Part shown: positions 8,001 to 16,319 of the stretch, in pieces
How the letters are laid out: each line of letters begins with the position of its first letter
How positions within the stretch are numbered: the first letter of the stretch is position 1
Notes under the pieces: generated by a model
Database searches by the model: none
What the model was told of the DNA's origin: nothing
What the model saw: only the letters and a program-made list of their open reading frames with translations
Source of the DNA: Streptomyces sp. NBC_00273
Lineage (GTDB): Bacteria > Actinomycetota > Actinomycetes > Streptomycetales > Streptomycetaceae
NCBI RefSeq assembly: GCF_036178145.1
Contig: NZ_CP108067.1
Location: 1,922,001 to 1,986,000 of the forward strand
Direction of reading: 5' to 3'
Length of the DNA stretch: 64,000 nt
Position numbers and translations under genes: made by a program

Positions 8001-9373
8001 GGAAGCCGTACAGCGAGCAGGACAAGCGGTTCAAGTCCGGAATCTGCCTTCCGCAGGCGGTCAGCGCGGACGGCACGCGGGTGGCGCTGTGGTCGGACGA
8101 CACGCTGCGCCTGGTCGACCTGCTCCAGAACAAGGTGGTGTCCACCGTCCCCTCACCCTCTGCGCGCTGGTCGCACCAACTGGCGTCGGCCGACGGCAAG
8201 CTCTACTACGTCGGGTTCAAGGACTCCCTGATCACCTACACCGAACTCCCCACCGGAGAATCCGTACTCCAGGTGGGCCAGCAGATCCTCACCCACGACG
8301 GCGGCAGGACGATCAGCGTTCTCGCCGACGGATCCGCGCTCCAGGTCCGGCCCACGGCGCCGGGCACCAACGACCAGCTCATCGCCGAGGCCCCGCGCCG
8401 GACGCCGTACCGGAAACCCGGGAGCACCGACCTCCTGAGGCTGAGCAAGGACGGACGGCTGCTCGCGGACCTGGAGGGAACCAACGTGGTGTCCGTCCTC
8501 GATGCCTCCACGCTGCGCAAGCTGGCCACCATCACCGCGGCCGAGCCGCCCGCCCTGGCCGCCAGCACGCCGGCGCCGATCCTGGTCGACACCAGGGAAC
8601 CGGACTTCCAGCACTACTTCGACGTCGCCGGCAACGTCCTGACCGTCTCCGGGACCCTGGTCCAGCAGTGGGACGCGCGTACGGGACGGGAGCTCGCCCA
8701 CTACGACGCGAAGGCCCTGCTGCCCACCACGGGATCCGAGCCGCATACCAGCATCGGCCCCTACCCGGCCCCGAACAAGGTGGCCGTGACCGTCTGGGGC
8801 GACCCGTCGGTCCGCATCGTCGACATCACCACGGGCACCGTCACGGAGACCGTCCGCACCACCGAGGACGTCCTCGCCGTGCAGTTCGACCCCAGCGGCC
8901 GCTACCTCGGGCTGATGCGCCGGGGCTCGATCGTCGAGCTGTGGCGGCGCCACCCGCTGCGCAAGGAGATCGGTCCCCTGCGCAGTACCGCCGAGGACTC
9001 CGCCACCCCGACCGTCACCCAGTTCCTCGACGGCGACGGCCACTTCCTGATCGCCGCCAACAACGCCGTACGGACCTACGGCATCGAGGAACGCGCCGTC
9101 CTGGAGTCGTACGAATTCGGTCATCCGCCGAGCGAGACCTCCAGCTCCAGCTCCCTCTTCTCGCCACGTCCGTACGCCTTCATGGACATGTCCAAGGACG
9201 CCAGGACGGTGATCTACGCCGATCCCGCCGGTCCCGGCGGTGTCCTACCGCTCGACCCCCGGGCGTGGCAGCGCGACCTGTGCAAGGCCATCGGCAACCG
9301 GACGTTCACCGCCGAGGAGCGCAGGAGCCTGCCGGTCCGCGTCCCGGAGCAGCCGGTGTGCGCACCGGGCTGA
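5075..9373 (+). CDS. Trypsin-like peptidase - nSTAND1 NTPase - WD40-like propeller fusion
   Basis: A 1,432-residue three-part protein starting at the GTG that overlaps the TryCo stop. Residues about 10-215 are a trypsin-like serine peptidase with the triad His46 (TCAHVV), Asp100 (GGDMAVLRL) and Ser173 (GFSGTPVW). Residues about 230-660 are a STAND NTPase: Walker A GASGSGKS at 263-270 and Walker B VVVDQFEELL with Asp357, the DQFEE form being typical of nSTAND1. A single membrane-like segment lies at about 668-685 (SFIVIAAVLLGSLFLV), followed by a helical linker and about 650 residues of WD40-type propeller repeats. All key residues are present. The family is predicted to act in biological conflict: the propeller senses a signal, the ATPase sets a threshold and the peptidase is the effector. 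The function here is inferred. A hairpin terminator follows. Confidence 0.85.
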   Translation: MTGPQASEGIGPKALNAAVLRIRDLRGDPVGLGFLISPELALTCAHVVSAALGTPQDQEPSPASRIRVDLPLVSAFAPDAVGVSASVDRWLPPCEPGGGDMAVLRLDAALPGAHPVRLIEAEQVWGHPVRAFGFPAGRPGGVWHSGVLRESQAYGWIQADLADGGYPVSRGFSGTPVWDEDRVGVVGMIAVAESGRPPVSYLIPTAGILRAWPELRPLAIPPSPFRSLTAFREADAPHFYGRRAESDELDLALAGEQRVTIVGASGSGKSSLALAGVLPRLRRSGAEAVVVRPTHGSSPLAVLAAALLPLLEPGLSETGRLARISELTGVLREGGLADVVARVLDLSGSRRLLVVVDQFEELLALAPEAVDELADVLFDDALPQPVRVLTTLRADFLEMALAHPRLGAVIGRRVHALGPLGPERLREVVTAPVDAVPAVRYETGLVDRILQDTGTEPGALPLLGFTLDLLWQKQRGGLLTYQAYQDLGGVAGALSLHADQVWAEYVPEGDEPAARRLFTQLIRVPLESPAATRRIALRADLGEEQWRVAQRLAATRLLVTGRSAEGGESVELTHEALISGWEKLARWVEEDRSFLVWRESLRHDMDRWERAERTSELLPKKVALAGADQWLPGRADDLSPGERAYLDAGRAHQRSRTRRVRGAWSAVSFIVIAAVLLGSLFLVTRQESRERDALATSRALTQAAQDVTATDPAQSVMLALAAYRTSPTQEARNQLLRQHLAYSDKSRVVSGLLGTVRELQTSLDGNVVLATSKNGRAMLFTGVTTGRVRSAQVPSVGQVKYPMVSADGKRAGYVQEDGVAAWFPVHADRDEPMGELHKLAAAPGAAVGTEKGLDPSMSADGTLIVHRVLDHLVWWDLDSGAIARSTRAPTPQTDGSTDDLWIGADNRTLLLRRSGLGDNNSALIAYDPPTDATRVVAGDAADIELSGDRTAAVVCSKQGDGTVLSLVRISDGAPQGKPYSEQDKRFKSGICLPQAVSADGTRVALWSDDTLRLVDLLQNKVVSTVPSPSARWSHQLASADGKLYYVGFKDSLITYTELPTGESVLQVGQQILTHDGGRTISVLADGSALQVRPTAPGTNDQLIAEAPRRTPYRKPGSTDLLRLSKDGRLLADLEGTNVVSVLDASTLRKLATITAAEPPALAASTPAPILVDTREPDFQHYFDVAGNVLTVSGTLVQQWDARTGRELAHYDAKALLPTTGSEPHTSIGPYPAPNKVAVTVWGDPSVRIVDITTGTVTETVRTTEDVLAVQFDPSGRYLGLMRRGSIVELWRRHPLRKEIGPLRSTAEDSATPTVTQFLDGDGHFLIAANNAVRTYGIEERAVLESYEFGHPPSETSSSSSLFSPRPYAFMDMSKDARTVIYADPAGPGGVLPLDPRAWQRDLCKAIGNRTFTAEERRSLPVRVPEQPVCAPG

Positions 9374-9399
9374 GCCGACCGGGCCGGCGCAGATCCGCA

Positions 9400-9429
9400 G
9401 ATCCGCCGGGCCCGCGGGCCCGGCGGATC
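9400..9429. terminator. Bidirectional terminator between STAND gene and trxC
   Basis: A perfect 14-bp inverted repeat (9400-9413 and 9416-9429) with almost no loop lies between two convergent genes. Confidence 0.75.
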
Positions 9430-9451
9430 CTCAGGTCTCGCGCCTCAGGCC

Positions 9452-9859
9452 TCAGGCCCCCGCGGTGCCGGCGTCCCCGCTGCCCGCGCCCTGGGAGCCC
9501 TGCTGCTCGGCAGCGATCTTCGCGCGGACCTCGTCCATGTCGAGCTCCCTGGCCTGCCGGATCAAGTCCGTCAGGGTCGCCTCCGGCAGGGCTCCGGGCT
9601 GCGCGAAGATGGCCACCTGGTCCCGGACGATCATCAGCGTCGGGATCGAGGTGATCTGGAAGGCCCCGGCCAGTTCCTGCTGCGCCTCGGTGTCCACCTT
9701 GGCGAACACGAGGTCGGAGTGGGCCTCGGAGGCCCGCTCATAGACCGGGGCGAACTGCAGGCACGGCCGGCACCAGCCCGCCCAGAAGTCGATCAGCACG
9801 AACGGGTTCTCGCTGACCGTCTGGTCGAAGTTTTCCTTGGTGAGCTCGACTGTAGCCAC
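9452..9859 (-). CDS. trxC: Thioredoxin (TrxC-like)
   Basis: A 135-residue thioredoxin with the active site W29-C30-R31-P32-C33, the conserved FWAGWC lead-in and the cis-proline region ITSIPTLMI. It is longer than the typical 105-110 residues: a C-terminal extension (MDEVRAKIAAEQQGSQGAG and on) is Ala/Gly-rich. It reduces protein disulfides in the cytoplasm, normally recharged by thioredoxin reductase, which is not encoded here. A sigma-R-type promoter lies just upstream, fitting the thiol-stress regulation known for trxC of S. coelicolor; the symbol rests on that promoter and on remembered gene order. The aldehyde dehydrogenase upstream is on the same strand but 93 bp away. Confidence 0.85.
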   Translation of the reverse strand: MATVELTKENFDQTVSENPFVLIDFWAGWCRPCLQFAPVYERASEAHSDLVFAKVDTEAQQELAGAFQITSIPTLMIVRDQVAIFAQPGALPEATLTDLIRQARELDMDEVRAKIAAEQQGSQGAGSGDAGTAGA

Positions 9860-9897
9860 GGTGTCCAGACCTCCTGATTGAGCCGTCTGCTCCCTTG

Positions 9898-9923
9898 AAC
9901 GAACGTCCCGCCTTCCGCATTCC
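9898..9923 (-). promoter_or_regulatory. Sigma-R-type promoter of trxC
   Basis: On the minus strand GGAAT (9923-9919), then exactly 18 nt, then GTT (9900-9898), which is the sigma-R consensus GGAAT-N18-GTT. It lies 39 bp before the start codon, so the expected transcript start is near 9890. The -35/-10 region overlaps a GTCCCGC/GCGGGAC hairpin (9905-9936) that could also end aldehyde-dehydrogenase transcripts. Confidence 0.8.
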
Positions 9924-9952
9924 GCTTCTGCGGGACCCTCCCCCAGACCGTC

Positions 9953-11392
9953 CTAGAACGGGTGGCCGGCGGGGGTGCTGCGGGCCGTGGTCCAGCGCAG
10001 TTCCGTGAAGGCGTCCAGGTTCGCCTCGCCGCCGAAGCGGGCGCCGGTGCCGGAGGCACCGATTCCACCGAAGGGGGCGACGGCCTCGTCGTTGACCGTC
10101 TGGTCGTTGATGTGGGCGATCCCGGTCGGGATGCGGTCGGCCAGGTCGAGCCCGCGCGCCGCGTCCCGGGTCACGATCCCGAGGGAGAGGCCGTAGGGAC
10201 CCGCCGAAGCCAGCGCCACCGCCTCCTCCTCCGTCGCGAAGGACCGTACGGGCGCCACCGGGCCGAAGACCTCCTCGGTGTAGGCGGGGGTGTCGTCGGC
10301 GACGCCCGCCAGAACGGTCGGCCGGTAGAAGAGGTCCCGGTGCGTGCCGCCGGCCACGAGCTTGGCCCCCTGCCCGGTGCTCGCCTCCACCAGGGCGTGG
10401 ACGCGCTCCACCTGGGTGCGGTCGATCAGCGGGCCCAGGTGGACCCGCTCGCGGTACGGGTCCCCCACGGCCAGTTCCTCGGCGCGCGCGGCGAGCCGCT
10501 CGACGTACTCGTCGTAGAGCGAGGTGTGCACGAGGTGCCGCCCGGCGGTCATGCAGATCTGGCCCTGGTGGAAGAAGGAACCCCAGGAGGCCTGGGCCAC
10601 GGCGGCCTCGACGTCGGCGTCGTGGAGCACGACGAGGGCGGAGTTCCCGCCCAGTTCCAGGTGCGCGCGCTTGAGGTGACGGCCGGCCAGTTCGCCGACG
10701 GACCGGCCCGCGGCGGTGGATCCGGTGAAGGACACCACCCGCACGCGCGGGTCCGCGACCACCGCGGCGCCCGTCCCGGCGCCGCCGGGCAGGACCTGCA
10801 GCAGCCCGCCCGGCAGCCCGGCGGCGGCGAAGACCGCGGCGAGGGCGAGGCCGCCGCAGACGGCGGTGCGCCGGTCCGGCTTGAGCAGCACCGCGTTGCC
10901 GAGTGCCAGCGCCGGCGCGACCGAGCGGATCGCCAGGATCAGCGGGGCGTTGAAGGGGGCCACGACCCCGACCACCCCGGCCGGCACCCGGCGGGTGAAG
11001 GAGAGCCGGGGGGCCTCGCTCGGCAGCACCTGCCCCGTGGGGCGCGAGGCCAGCGCCGCGGCCTCGTAGCACTCCTGGGCGGCGACGTGCAGCTCGAAGT
11101 CGGCCTTGCCGGGTATCGAGCCGGACTCGCGGACCAGCCACTCCCGCAGTTCGTCGGCGTGTGCGGTGAACAGGTCCCCGGCGCGGCGCAGCACGGCAGC
11201 CCGCTCCGGGTGCGTGGCGCGTGCCCAGTCCCGCTGCGCCGCGAGGGCCCGTACGGCGGCCTCCGCCACGTCGGCGGGTGCGGCGAGCTCGATGGTGGCG
11301 AGGGTGCGGCCGGTGGCGGGTTCGACGACCGGGGCGGAGCCGCCGGTGAGGGTGGGTCCGTCCTGCCAGAGCGTCGGATCGAGGAGCGGCAT
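9953..11392 (-). CDS. NAD(P)-dependent aldehyde dehydrogenase (benzaldehyde dehydrogenase-like)
   Basis: A 479-residue aldehyde dehydrogenase. The catalytic glutamate is in LELGGNSALVV, the catalytic cysteine in GQICMTAGRHL, and the cofactor site includes VVSFTGSTAAGR. The segment PFNAPLILAIRSVAPALALGN is typical of aromatic-aldehyde (benzaldehyde/vanillin) dehydrogenases rather than betaine-aldehyde enzymes. I chose the ATG at 11392 (MPLLDPTLW) because GGAGG lies 9 nt upstream; the open frame extends further but with low-complexity sequence. It oxidises an aldehyde to the acid. A thiolase gene lies 153 bp upstream on the same strand, which might suggest an aromatic or acyl catabolic pathway, but no ring-cleavage genes are visible. 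Confidence 0.88.
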   Translation of the reverse strand: MPLLDPTLWQDGPTLTGGSAPVVEPATGRTLATIELAAPADVAEAAVRALAAQRDWARATHPERAAVLRRAGDLFTAHADELREWLVRESGSIPGKADFELHVAAQECYEAAALASRPTGQVLPSEAPRLSFTRRVPAGVVGVVAPFNAPLILAIRSVAPALALGNAVLLKPDRRTAVCGGLALAAVFAAAGLPGGLLQVLPGGAGTGAAVVADPRVRVVSFTGSTAAGRSVGELAGRHLKRAHLELGGNSALVVLHDADVEAAVAQASWGSFFHQGQICMTAGRHLVHTSLYDEYVERLAARAEELAVGDPYRERVHLGPLIDRTQVERVHALVEASTGQGAKLVAGGTHRDLFYRPTVLAGVADDTPAYTEEVFGPVAPVRSFATEEEAVALASAGPYGLSLGIVTRDAARGLDLADRIPTGIAHINDQTVNDEAVAPFGGIGASGTGARFGGEANLDAFTELRWTTARSTPAGHPF

Positions 11393-11545
11393 GGCGCGGG
11401 GCCTCCGGTGGGGATGGGCGGGGCGGGGGGCGGCAGCACGCGCCATCGTGCCAGACCGGAGGCTCCACATCTGTTCAGTTATTGGGCAGTTGACGGCGAG
11501 CGGTGACCGGAAACGATCGACGCCCGCGCGCCACTCCGGCCCGGG

Positions 11546-12745
11546 TCAGCGCTCCAGGACGAGTGCGATGCCCTGCCCGACCCCGATGCACAGGGCCGCC
11601 ATGCCGGTGCCGGAGCCCGCCGCCGCCAGCTGGTGCGCGACCGAACCGGCCAGCCGGGCGCCCGAGGCGCCGAGCGGATGGCCGATCGCGATGGCGCCGC
11701 CCCGCGGGTTGACCACGGCCGGGTCGAGCTCCGGCCAGGCCGCCAGACAGCCCAACGCCTGTGCGGCGAAGGCCTCGTTCAACTCGAAGGCGGTCAGGTC
11801 GGCGAAGCCGCGGCCGGACTTGGCGAGCGCCCGCTGGACGGCGTCCACCGGACCCAGGCCGAAGAGCTGGGGCTCGATGCCGGTGACGGCGGACGCGCTG
11901 ATCCGGGCGAGCGGCTCCCGGCCGGTGGCCGCCAGGCCCTCTTCGTCGGTCAACAGCAGCGCGGCGGCGCCGTCGTTGAGCGGGGAGGCGTTGCCCGCCG
12001 TGACCGTGCCCGTGCCGTCCGTCCGGAAGGCCGGCTTCAGCCGGGCCAGCGCCTCGGGCGTGGATCCCTCCCGGATGCACTCGTCACGTACCAGGTCCAC
12101 GCCGGTGTACGGGACGACCTCGCCGTCGTACAGCCCGGCGGACCAGGCGGCCGCCGCCTTGCGGTGGCTCTCCAGGGCGAAGGCGTCCTGCGCGTCGCGG
12201 GTGATGCCGTGCTTGTCCGCGACGAGTTCGGCCCCCTCGCCGAGCGAGCCGGTCCACTCCGCGGGCATGCGCGGGTTGGTCATGCGCCAGCCGAGGGTGG
12301 TGGACCACATCTGCTGGTGCCCGGCCGGGAAGGCGCGCTCGGGCTTCTGCACGACCCAGGGGGCGCGGCTCATCGACTCGACCCCGCCCGCGATGGCCAC
12401 GGAGGCGTCGCCGAGCGCGATGGCGCGGGCGGCCTGGATCACGGCTTCGAGGCCGGAACCGCAGAGCCGGTTGACGGTGACCCCGGGGACGCTCACCGGC
12501 AGCCCGGCCAGCAACACCGCCATGCGGGCCACGTCCCGATTGTCCTCGCCCGCCCCGTTGGCATCGCCGAAGACGACGTCGTCGATGCGGGCCGGATCGA
12601 GGTCCGGCGTACGCTCCACCAGCGCGCGCACGACGTGCGCGGCCAGGTCGTCCGGCCGGACCCCGGCGAGGGCGCCGCCGAACTTGCCGATCGGGGTGCG
12701 GACGGCGTCGACGACGTAGACGTCGCGGACGGTGCGGATGCTCAT
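11546..12745 (-). CDS. Thiolase (acetyl-CoA acetyltransferase / 3-oxoadipyl-CoA thiolase type)
   Basis: A 399-residue thiolase. The nucleophilic cysteine is in TVNRLCGSGLEAV near residue 91, the histidine in NPRGGAIAIGHPLGASG, and the second cysteine in MAALCIGVGQGIA. The segment GDANGAGEDNRDVARMAVLLAGLPV is close to the signature of 3-oxoadipyl-CoA thiolases (PcaF/PaaJ), which cleave 3-oxoadipyl-CoA to succinyl-CoA and acetyl-CoA, but a general acetoacetyl-CoA role cannot be excluded. The start at 12745 has AGGAGA 8 nt upstream; the longer frame upstream is arginine-rich and unlikely to be coding. No other pca or paa genes lie nearby. Confidence 0.88.
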   Translation of the reverse strand: MSIRTVRDVYVVDAVRTPIGKFGGALAGVRPDDLAAHVVRALVERTPDLDPARIDDVVFGDANGAGEDNRDVARMAVLLAGLPVSVPGVTVNRLCGSGLEAVIQAARAIALGDASVAIAGGVESMSRAPWVVQKPERAFPAGHQQMWSTTLGWRMTNPRMPAEWTGSLGEGAELVADKHGITRDAQDAFALESHRKAAAAWSAGLYDGEVVPYTGVDLVRDECIREGSTPEALARLKPAFRTDGTGTVTAGNASPLNDGAAALLLTDEEGLAATGREPLARISASAVTGIEPQLFGLGPVDAVQRALAKSGRGFADLTAFELNEAFAAQALGCLAAWPELDPAVVNPRGGAIAIGHPLGASGARLAGSVAHQLAAAGSGTGMAALCIGVGQGIALVLER

Positions 12746-12887
12746 GGGGTCTCTCCTGGGCGGATCCGTACGGGCGGTGGCGCGTCGGTGCCGGTGTGGA
12801 CACCGGGGCACGCCGCCGGGCACGCCCGGTGGGGCGCGCCCGCAGTCTCCGTCCGCACGTCACCGCCTGTCAACGGCTCCCCTGACC

Positions 12888-12910
12888 GGGGCCGGCGGAC
12901 GTCCGGCCCC
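12888..12910 (-). terminator. Terminator hairpin after the LacI-family gene
   Basis: 8-bp perfect arms (GGGGCCGG / CCGGCCCC) with a 7-nt loop, 30 bp past the regulator's stop on the minus strand. The rest of the gap 12746-12940 shows only the thiolase leader. Confidence 0.55.
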
Positions 12911-12940
12911 GCACCCCGCGCACCTCGGGCCCGGGCCCGG

Positions 12941-13990
12941 TCAGGTCGACTCCCGGTGGACGGCGGCGGCCGCCATCAGGTCGTGCCGCTCCGTGACCTC
13001 CGACGGCTCGCGCACCGCGTGGTCCACCAGCGAGGCCAGATGGGCGCCGGTCGGCATCTCCAGTCGTACGGTGCTCAGTCGGGGCCGCAGCAGTCGCCCG
13101 ATCAGCAGGTCGTCGGCGCCGATGACGGCCACGTCCTCGGGGACGCGGAGCCCCTCGTCCTGGAGGGCCCGCATCAGCAGCATCGCGTACTCGTCGTTGT
13201 ACGCGAAGGCCGCGTCCAGCCCGAGCCCGCGCCAGCGGGCCGCGAGGGCCGCGGCCGATTCCTCGGAGTAGGCCATCGGCAGGGCGGAGACCTCGGCGCC
13301 GTCGACCGAGCGGGCGCCCGCCAGCCGGGGCACGGAGAACAGCTCCAGGCCCTCCTCCTCCGGGACCACCACGCCGATCCGCCCCCGTCCGCGCTCGACG
13401 AGGTGGGCGGCGGCCCGGACGCCGACCTCCTGCTGGTCCATGACGAGCGCGTGTGCTCCGGGCACTCCGGCGGGCCCCATCGTGATCACCGCGCGGGCTC
13501 CGGCCCGCTTGAGGGTGGCGACGTTGCGCGCGGAGAGAGTGATCTCGCCGAGGGAGATCACGGCCACCGGACGCAGTTCCGCCCAGGCGCGCACGGCCTC
13601 GTCGCCGGTGAGCCCGAGGCTCCCGTACTGCACCACCGTGTAGTCGAGGCGGCGCAGCGCCCACTGGAGTTCGTTGAGGAAGGTGCTGTAGAGGGGCCCG
13701 ACCGGCACGTGGGAGGTGGGCAGCAGGACGATCCTGGTGTGTCCGGCGCGCAGGCTGCGGGCGGCGGCGTGCGGGACGTACCCGAGCTCCTCGGCGGCCT
13801 CGTGGACCTTGCGGCGGGTCGGCTCGCTGATGCGTACGGCTTCCGCGTTGTTCAGCACGTACGAGACCGTCGCGCGCGAGACGCCGGCGAGGCGGGCCAC
13901 GTCGGCGCTCGTCGGAACGGGGGGCGGCGGCGGGGTGGCCGATCCGGAGGCCGGGGTGGGCGGCTTCGGCGATTTCGATGACTGAGACAT
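12941..13990 (-). CDS. LacI-family transcriptional regulator
   Basis: A 349-residue repressor. After a proline-rich N-terminal tail (residues 1-26), the helix-turn-helix is TSADVARLAGVSRATVSYVLNN, followed by the hinge [17 protein letters not shown] with the usual Leu/Ala. The rest is a periplasmic-binding-protein-like effector domain (VAVIGADDLLIGRLLRPRLSTVR). It is divergent from an MFS transporter and an alpha/beta hydrolase, with a perfect inverted repeat in the 271-bp gap. The likely scheme is repression of the transporter-hydrolase genes until their substrate binds. The substrate is unknown; it need not be a sugar. Confidence 0.9.
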   Translation of the reverse strand: MSQSSKSPKPPTPASGSATPPPPPVPTSADVARLAGVSRATVSYVLNNAEAVRISEPTRRKVHEAAEELGYVPHAAARSLRAGHTRIVLLPTSHVPVGPLYSTFLNELQWALRRLDYTVVQYGSLGLTGDEAVRAWAELRPVAVISLGEITLSARNVATLKRAGARAVITMGPAGVPGAHALVMDQQEVGVRAAAHLVERGRGRIGVVVPEEEGLELFSVPRLAGARSVDGAEVSALPMAYSEESAAALAARWRGLGLDAAFAYNDEYAMLLMRALQDEGLRVPEDVAVIGADDLLIGRLLRPRLSTVRLEMPTGAHLASLVDHAVREPSEVTERHDLMAAAAVHREST

Positions 13991-14061
13991 TGCCGTGGCA
14001 TCTTTCCAGACCGATCACGCCCGAGGGCTAGCGGATGGCCGGAATCGGATGCTACACAATG

Positions 14062-14088
14062 GTTACACGAGTCATTGACACGTGTAAC
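14062..14088. promoter_or_regulatory. LacI-type operator in divergent promoter
   Basis: Perfect 8-bp arms GTTACACG (14062-14069) and CGTGTAAC (14081-14088) with 11 nt between them. A TTGACA hexamer (14075-14080) lies inside, so a bound repressor would cover the -35 box facing the MFS gene. A partial repeat of the left arm, CTACACAA, lies at 14052-14059. Confidence 0.65.
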
Positions 14089-14261
14089 TGCGGCGTCACA
14101 TCCCTCTACGACCGATGTGTCGACGCCGCGCCCCGCCGTGCCGCCGCCCTGCCGCGCTCCGTCGCACCCCCGCCGTCGCGACAGGGCGGCGCGCACCCCA
14201 CCGCGCTCCACCCCGCACCTCCTCCTCCCCTCGTCCGCCCGCATCCGCCCAGGAGGGCACC

Positions 14262-15530
14262 GTGGCCCTTTCCTCCCCCGGCACCGGCTCCGCCGCAGCC
14301 ACCACCGACGAGTCCCCCGGACCCGGCACCGGACCCGGACCCGCACGGCGCGGCCTGCTCCCCCTTCTGCTCGTCGGCAACAGCGCCATGTACGCCCTCT
14401 ACATCGGCGTGGCCGGCGTGCTGCTCGCACTCCAGGTCGAGGACGTCGACCCGGCGAACAAAGTGGCGAACTTCGGCCTGATAGCAGGGGTCTCGGCGAT
14501 CTTCGCCACGGTCTTCAACCCCGTCGCCGGCGCCCTGTCCGACCGCAGCGGACGGCGCAACCCCTGGATCCTCGGCGGTGGGCTCGCCGCCGTACCCGCG
14601 ATGTTCCTGCTGGGCCTGGCCGACACGATCCTGCTGATCACGATCGCCTGGTGCCTCGGGCAGGCCGTCATGAACGTCTACCAGGCGGCCATCACCTCCG
14701 TGGTCCCCGACCGGGTCCCCACGGACGCCCGCGGCAAGGCCTCCGCGGCCGTCGGCCTCGGCCTGCCCTTCGGCTCCGCCCTCGGCGCGCTCATCGGCGC
14801 GGCCTTCTCGGAGGACTACCGCACCGGCTACCTCGTCTTCGGCGCGCTCGTCGCGGGCGCCGCGGTGCTCTTCACCGCATGCGGTCGCGAGCAGCGGCTC
14901 CCGGCCCGCGCCCCGATGCCCGTCAAGGACCAGCTCGCCGCCTTCACGGGCGCGCTGAGCGACCACGACTTCCGGTGGGCCTTCATCGGGCGGGCGCTGC
15001 TCGTCCTCGGCTACTTCGCCGTCAGCGGCTACCAGCTCTACGTCCTCCAGGACCACACGGTGCTGCCCGACGGCATGGAGCCGGAGGCCGCGGTGGCGGT
15101 GCTGATGCCGCTGACCAGTGTGGCCATGGTCCTCTCCACGGTCATCGGCGGCTACCTGTCGGACCGGTTCGACCGCCGCAAGCTCTTCGTCGGCGCTTCC
15201 GCGCTGTTGTCTGCCGTCGCGCTCGTCATCCCGGCCGTCTCGACCAGCTGGACCGCGATGCTGTCCTTCGCCGCGGTCAACGGGCTGGCGTTCGGGTGCT
15301 ACATGGCGGTGGACACCGCCCTGGTGACCATGGTGCTGCCCAAGGCCGAGGACGCCGCCCGCGACATGGGGGTCCTCAACGTCGCCAACGCCGGCCCGCA
15401 GATCATCGCGCCGTTCGTCGCCTCGGTGATCGTCTCGTTCAGCGGCGGGTACACCGCGCTGTTCGTCGTCGCGGCCGTGCTGGCCGTGGCGGGGGCCCTT
15501 GCCGTGAAGCCGATCCGCAGCGTTCGCTGA
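14262..15530 (+). CDS. MFS transporter
   Basis: A 422-residue major-facilitator protein with about 12 hydrophobic segments, starting LLPLLLVGNSAMYALYIGVAGVLLAL. The loop 2-3 signature GALSDRSGRRNPWI and its second-half counterpart GGYLSDRFDRRKLFVG are intact. I use the GTG at 14262 because AGGAGG lies 5 nt upstream; the frame before it is arginine/proline-rich and overlaps the operator region. It resembles sugar/cation-symporter-type MFS proteins. Together with the hydrolase downstream and the divergent LacI regulator it forms a likely uptake-and-cleavage unit; the substrate is not evident. Confidence 0.88.
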   Translation: MALSSPGTGSAAATTDESPGPGTGPGPARRGLLPLLLVGNSAMYALYIGVAGVLLALQVEDVDPANKVANFGLIAGVSAIFATVFNPVAGALSDRSGRRNPWILGGGLAAVPAMFLLGLADTILLITIAWCLGQAVMNVYQAAITSVVPDRVPTDARGKASAAVGLGLPFGSALGALIGAAFSEDYRTGYLVFGALVAGAAVLFTACGREQRLPARAPMPVKDQLAAFTGALSDHDFRWAFIGRALLVLGYFAVSGYQLYVLQDHTVLPDGMEPEAAVAVLMPLTSVAMVLSTVIGGYLSDRFDRRKLFVGASALLSAVALVIPAVSTSWTAMLSFAAVNGLAFGCYMAVDTALVTMVLPKAEDAARDMGVLNVANAGPQIIAPFVASVIVSFSGGYTALFVVAAVLAVAGALAVKPIRSVR

Positions 15531-15613
15531 AGCCCCGGCCGGCTCCCTCCGCGCCCTCCGCGCCCTCCCCGCTCGTCCACCCGATCGACATCCACCGCCG
15601 AGAAAGGCCCACC

Positions 15614-16309
15614 GTGCACCTGCACACCCAGACCTGGGGCGAGGGCGACCGCATCGCCCTCCTGATCCACGGCATCATGGCCGACCACCGGACCTGGCGC
15701 CGGGTCGGCCCCGCCCTCGCCGACCACGGCTACCGCGTCATCGCCGTCGACCTGCGGGGCCACGGCGCCAGCGGGCGCGGCGCGTACGGCCCCGAGCTCT
15801 TCGCGGACGACGTGGTCGAGACGCTCCCGGCCGGCGCCGAACTCGCCATCGGCCACTCCCTGGGCGCTCTGACCCTGTCGCTCGCGGTGGACCGGCTGCG
15901 GCCGGCCCGGGCGGTGTTCTCTGACCCCGCGTTCCATCTGGGCGCCGCGGCCGACGGCATCGGCCCCGAGCTGCTCGCGCAGTTCAAGACGGCGTCCAAG
16001 GAGCAGGTACGGGCGATGAACCCGCGCTGGGAGGAGGTGGACGTCGACATCGAGCTGGAGACCCTGGCGGTCTGGGACGAGCGGACCGCGCTGAGCCTGG
16101 CACCGCTGGTCGGCACCGATCTGATGCCGCCCGCACCGGTGGTCCCCTCCCTCGTACAGCTCGCCGATCCGAGCGTCCTGATCGACGAGGAGCGGGCGCA
16201 ACTGCTCAAGGGCCGCGGATTCGAGGTGCGTTCGGTCGCCGGAGCGGGACACACGATCCACCGGGACGACTTCGACGGGTTCATGGCCTCTCTGGAGGGC
16301 TGGCTCTAG
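15614..16309 (+). CDS. Alpha/beta-fold hydrolase
   Basis: A 231-residue hydrolase with the oxyanion loop LLIHGIMADHRTW, the nucleophile elbow GHSLGA (serine near residue 83) and the catalytic histidine in GAGHTIHRDD. An acid candidate is the aspartate in VFSDPAF or a later one. The GTG start has GAGAAAGG 7 nt upstream. It lies 83 bp after the MFS gene on the same strand and is probably cotranscribed under the LacI regulator. It is smaller than typical epoxide hydrolases and could be an esterase or lactonase; the substrate is unknown. Confidence 0.85.
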   Translation: MHLHTQTWGEGDRIALLIHGIMADHRTWRRVGPALADHGYRVIAVDLRGHGASGRGAYGPELFADDVVETLPAGAELAIGHSLGALTLSLAVDRLRPARAVFSDPAFHLGAAADGIGPELLAQFKTASKEQVRAMNPRWEEVDVDIELETLAVWDERTALSLAPLVGTDLMPPAPVVPSLVQLADPSVLIDEERAQLLKGRGFEVRSVAGAGHTIHRDDFDGFMASLEGWL

Positions 16310-16319
16310 AACTGCCCGG

